From Chloroflexota bacterium (GTDB lineage: Bacteria; Chloroflexota; Anaerolineae; Anaerolineales; UBA11858), in assembly GCA_003513015.1 (NCBI GenBank), contig DOTA01000129.1:1-5392 (forward strand): a DNA stretch of 5,392 nucleotides, written 5' to 3'. The notes beneath the pieces were generated by a model. It was given only the letters and a program-made list of their open reading frames with translations. It searched no databases and was not told the origin of the DNA. Position 1 is the first letter of the stretch; each line of letters opens with the position of its first letter. The translations under genes and the position numbers were made by a program. Positions 4,022 to 5,392 of this stretch are shown here, one piece after another.

Positions 4022-5392
4022 TTACCGCAAAAGCTCATCCAATTGCCCGCTAGAAATCAGGTTTTTCACTGCAGCAATGTATCCGTATAAAACGGTATCC
4101 TTCGCGATATAAGGTACCTGCTCACGGAGCAGTCGATAAACTGGTCTCGTGCCCTGGCCTAATTGGGCCTGCGCGCCTACCGCGGCGCGGCGCAAATCAA
4201 TGCCCTGGGCAGCAGCCATCAACTCCGTTGCGAGGATGTGCTCCACATTGCTGGCCACCTGACGCAGCTTGAGGGCTGCGGTCAACCCCATGCTAACATG
4301 ATCCTCCACATTGGCGGAGGTGGGGATGCTATCCACGCTGGCAGGGTGCGATAAAACCTTGTTTTCGGTCGCCAAGGCCGCGGCGGTGTATTGAGTGATC
4401 ATAAACCCGGAATTCAATCCACCGTTTTCGGTGAGAAAAGCGGGTAACACATGGGCGTTGCTGGCATCATCAGTGAGGCGCATTATCCGCCGCTCGGAGA
4501 TGTTACCCAACTCGGTCAGCCCAATCGTCAGGTAATCCATAGCAATCGCCAGGGGTTCGCCATGAAAATTACCTCCTGATAACACTGAGATTTCATCCGT
4601 TTCAGGATCAAAGAAAATTAACGGGTTATCCGTAACCGAGTTGAGTTCAATTTCCATCACCCAGCGGGTGTAAGCAATCGCATCGCGCACTGCACCATGA
4701 ACCTGCGGGATGCAGCGCAAGGTGTAGGCATCTTGCACATTATTGGGATCGTACTCACGGGTGAACTGGCTGCCTGCCAGCAATCTGCGCATATTGGCGG
4801 CGCAATCCACCTGCCGCGGAAAGGGCCGCAAATGATGGATACGTTCATCAAAGGCCAGTGGCGTGCCATGCACAGCTTCCAGGCTCAAGGCTCCAGCGGC
4901 ATCGGCCACCCGGCTGAGGCGCTCCGCTTGATGTGTCATCAAAGTGCCCAAGGCACACATCACCGAGGTGCCATTGGTCAGCGCCAACCCCTCTTTGGCG
5001 GCTAACTCCACGGGCTGCAAACCAGCTCGCGCCAATACCTCAGCACCAGCAAGGATTTCACCCTGATATTCCGCTTCGCCCAGGCCAATCATCACCAGGG
5101 CCATATGCGCTAAGGGCGCCAGATCGCCGCTGGCTCCCAGCGAGCCTTTTTCGGGGATGCGCGGATACACGCCACGATTGAGCATAGCGAGCAGCAACTC
5201 CAGGGTGGAGAGGCGAATCCCGGAGTGCCCACTGGCCAGGGTGTTGGCCCGAATCAGCATAATGGCGCGCGTGGTGGGGATGTCGAAAATATCGCCCGTG
5301 CCCACGGCATGGCTCATGACGATGTTCCGTTGCAAAAGCTCAACCTGTTCCGGCGAAATGATGCGATCTTTGAAGGCTCCAAAGCCAGTAGT
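4022..5392 (-). CDS. hutH: Histidine ammonia-lyase, partial (N-terminus beyond right edge)
   Basis: First enzyme of histidine breakdown (EC 4.3.1.3): L-histidine to urocanate plus ammonia; a cytoplasmic homotetramer in the family. The reading frame runs open to the window edge, starting [10 protein letters not shown], so 456 residues are visible and about 55 are missing by alignment with the Pseudomonas putida enzyme. [14 protein letters not shown] holds the Ala-Ser-Gly triad that cyclises to the MIO cofactor (visible residues 87-89). [14 protein letters not shown] carries the Ser-His pair typical of histidine rather than tyrosine or phenylalanine lyases. Other conserved blocks are [35 protein letters not shown] and the [27 protein letters not shown] stretch. 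The conserved YGV preceding TTGFG falls just off the edge. A TTG at 5335 is internal and not the start. hutI follows after 11 bases. Confidence 0.97.
   Translation of the reverse strand, partial: [456 protein letters not shown]

Noticed and set aside
5333..5335. TTG at 5335 as the start of hutH
   Set aside because: The frame stays open to 5392 and encodes conserved HutH sequence (TTGFG...) upstream of it, so the gene is truncated by the window edge.
1..5392. Mobile elements, CRISPR array, tRNA or rRNA genes
   Set aside because: No transposase or integrase frame, no spaced direct repeats, and no cloverleaf or rRNA-like sequence was seen on either strand.

Overview
The window is a compact stretch of bacterial chromosome. 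It has clear Shine-Dalgarno sites, sigma70-like hexamers, Rho-independent terminators and short intergenic gaps, and no sign of mobile DNA. Base composition looks balanced by eye. The gene set (HutH/HutI, an MGMT-like protein, a 4-TM 'cytochrome b-like' protein and a GNAT of the GG-D-HAPARR-YEKAGY type) would fit a free-living heterotroph. I lean weakly toward Chloroflexota, but nothing here proves a taxon.

Layout: (1) 1-533, minus strand: the N-terminal 177 residues of an EamA/DMT-family transporter, cut by the left edge. (2) 534-632: a gap with a terminator-like hairpin, an 18-bp palindrome and a 12-bp palindrome. (3) 633-1082, minus: a small four-helix membrane protein. (4) 1083-1322: a divergent control region with a good plus-strand promoter. 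(5) 1323-2257, plus: a two-gene unit, a GNAT acetyltransferase followed by an MGMT/ATL-like protein without the catalytic cysteine. (6) 2268-2303: a terminator shared by converging genes. (7) 2323-2529, minus: a CspA-type cold-shock protein with a structured leader. (8) 2692-2718: terminator of the hut unit. (9) 2727-4010 and 4022-5392, minus: hutI and hutH, with hutH cut by the right edge.

Functionally, hutH and hutI encode the first and third steps of histidine breakdown (histidine to urocanate; imidazolonepropionate to N-formimino-glutamate). They are tightly coupled and end at their own terminator, so csp should be transcribed separately. The other genes are single or paired housekeeping or accessory functions.

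The most interesting signal is the csp leader. An 11-bp perfect inverted repeat can pair the segment between the Shine-Dalgarno site and the start codon (including the A of AUG) with an upstream strand. That same strand can instead pair with a still earlier segment. This gives two mutually exclusive RNA folds, as in a riboregulator. A second point of interest is the eamA start: a strong Shine-Dalgarno/ATG lies upstream but is one base out of frame across a T6 run.
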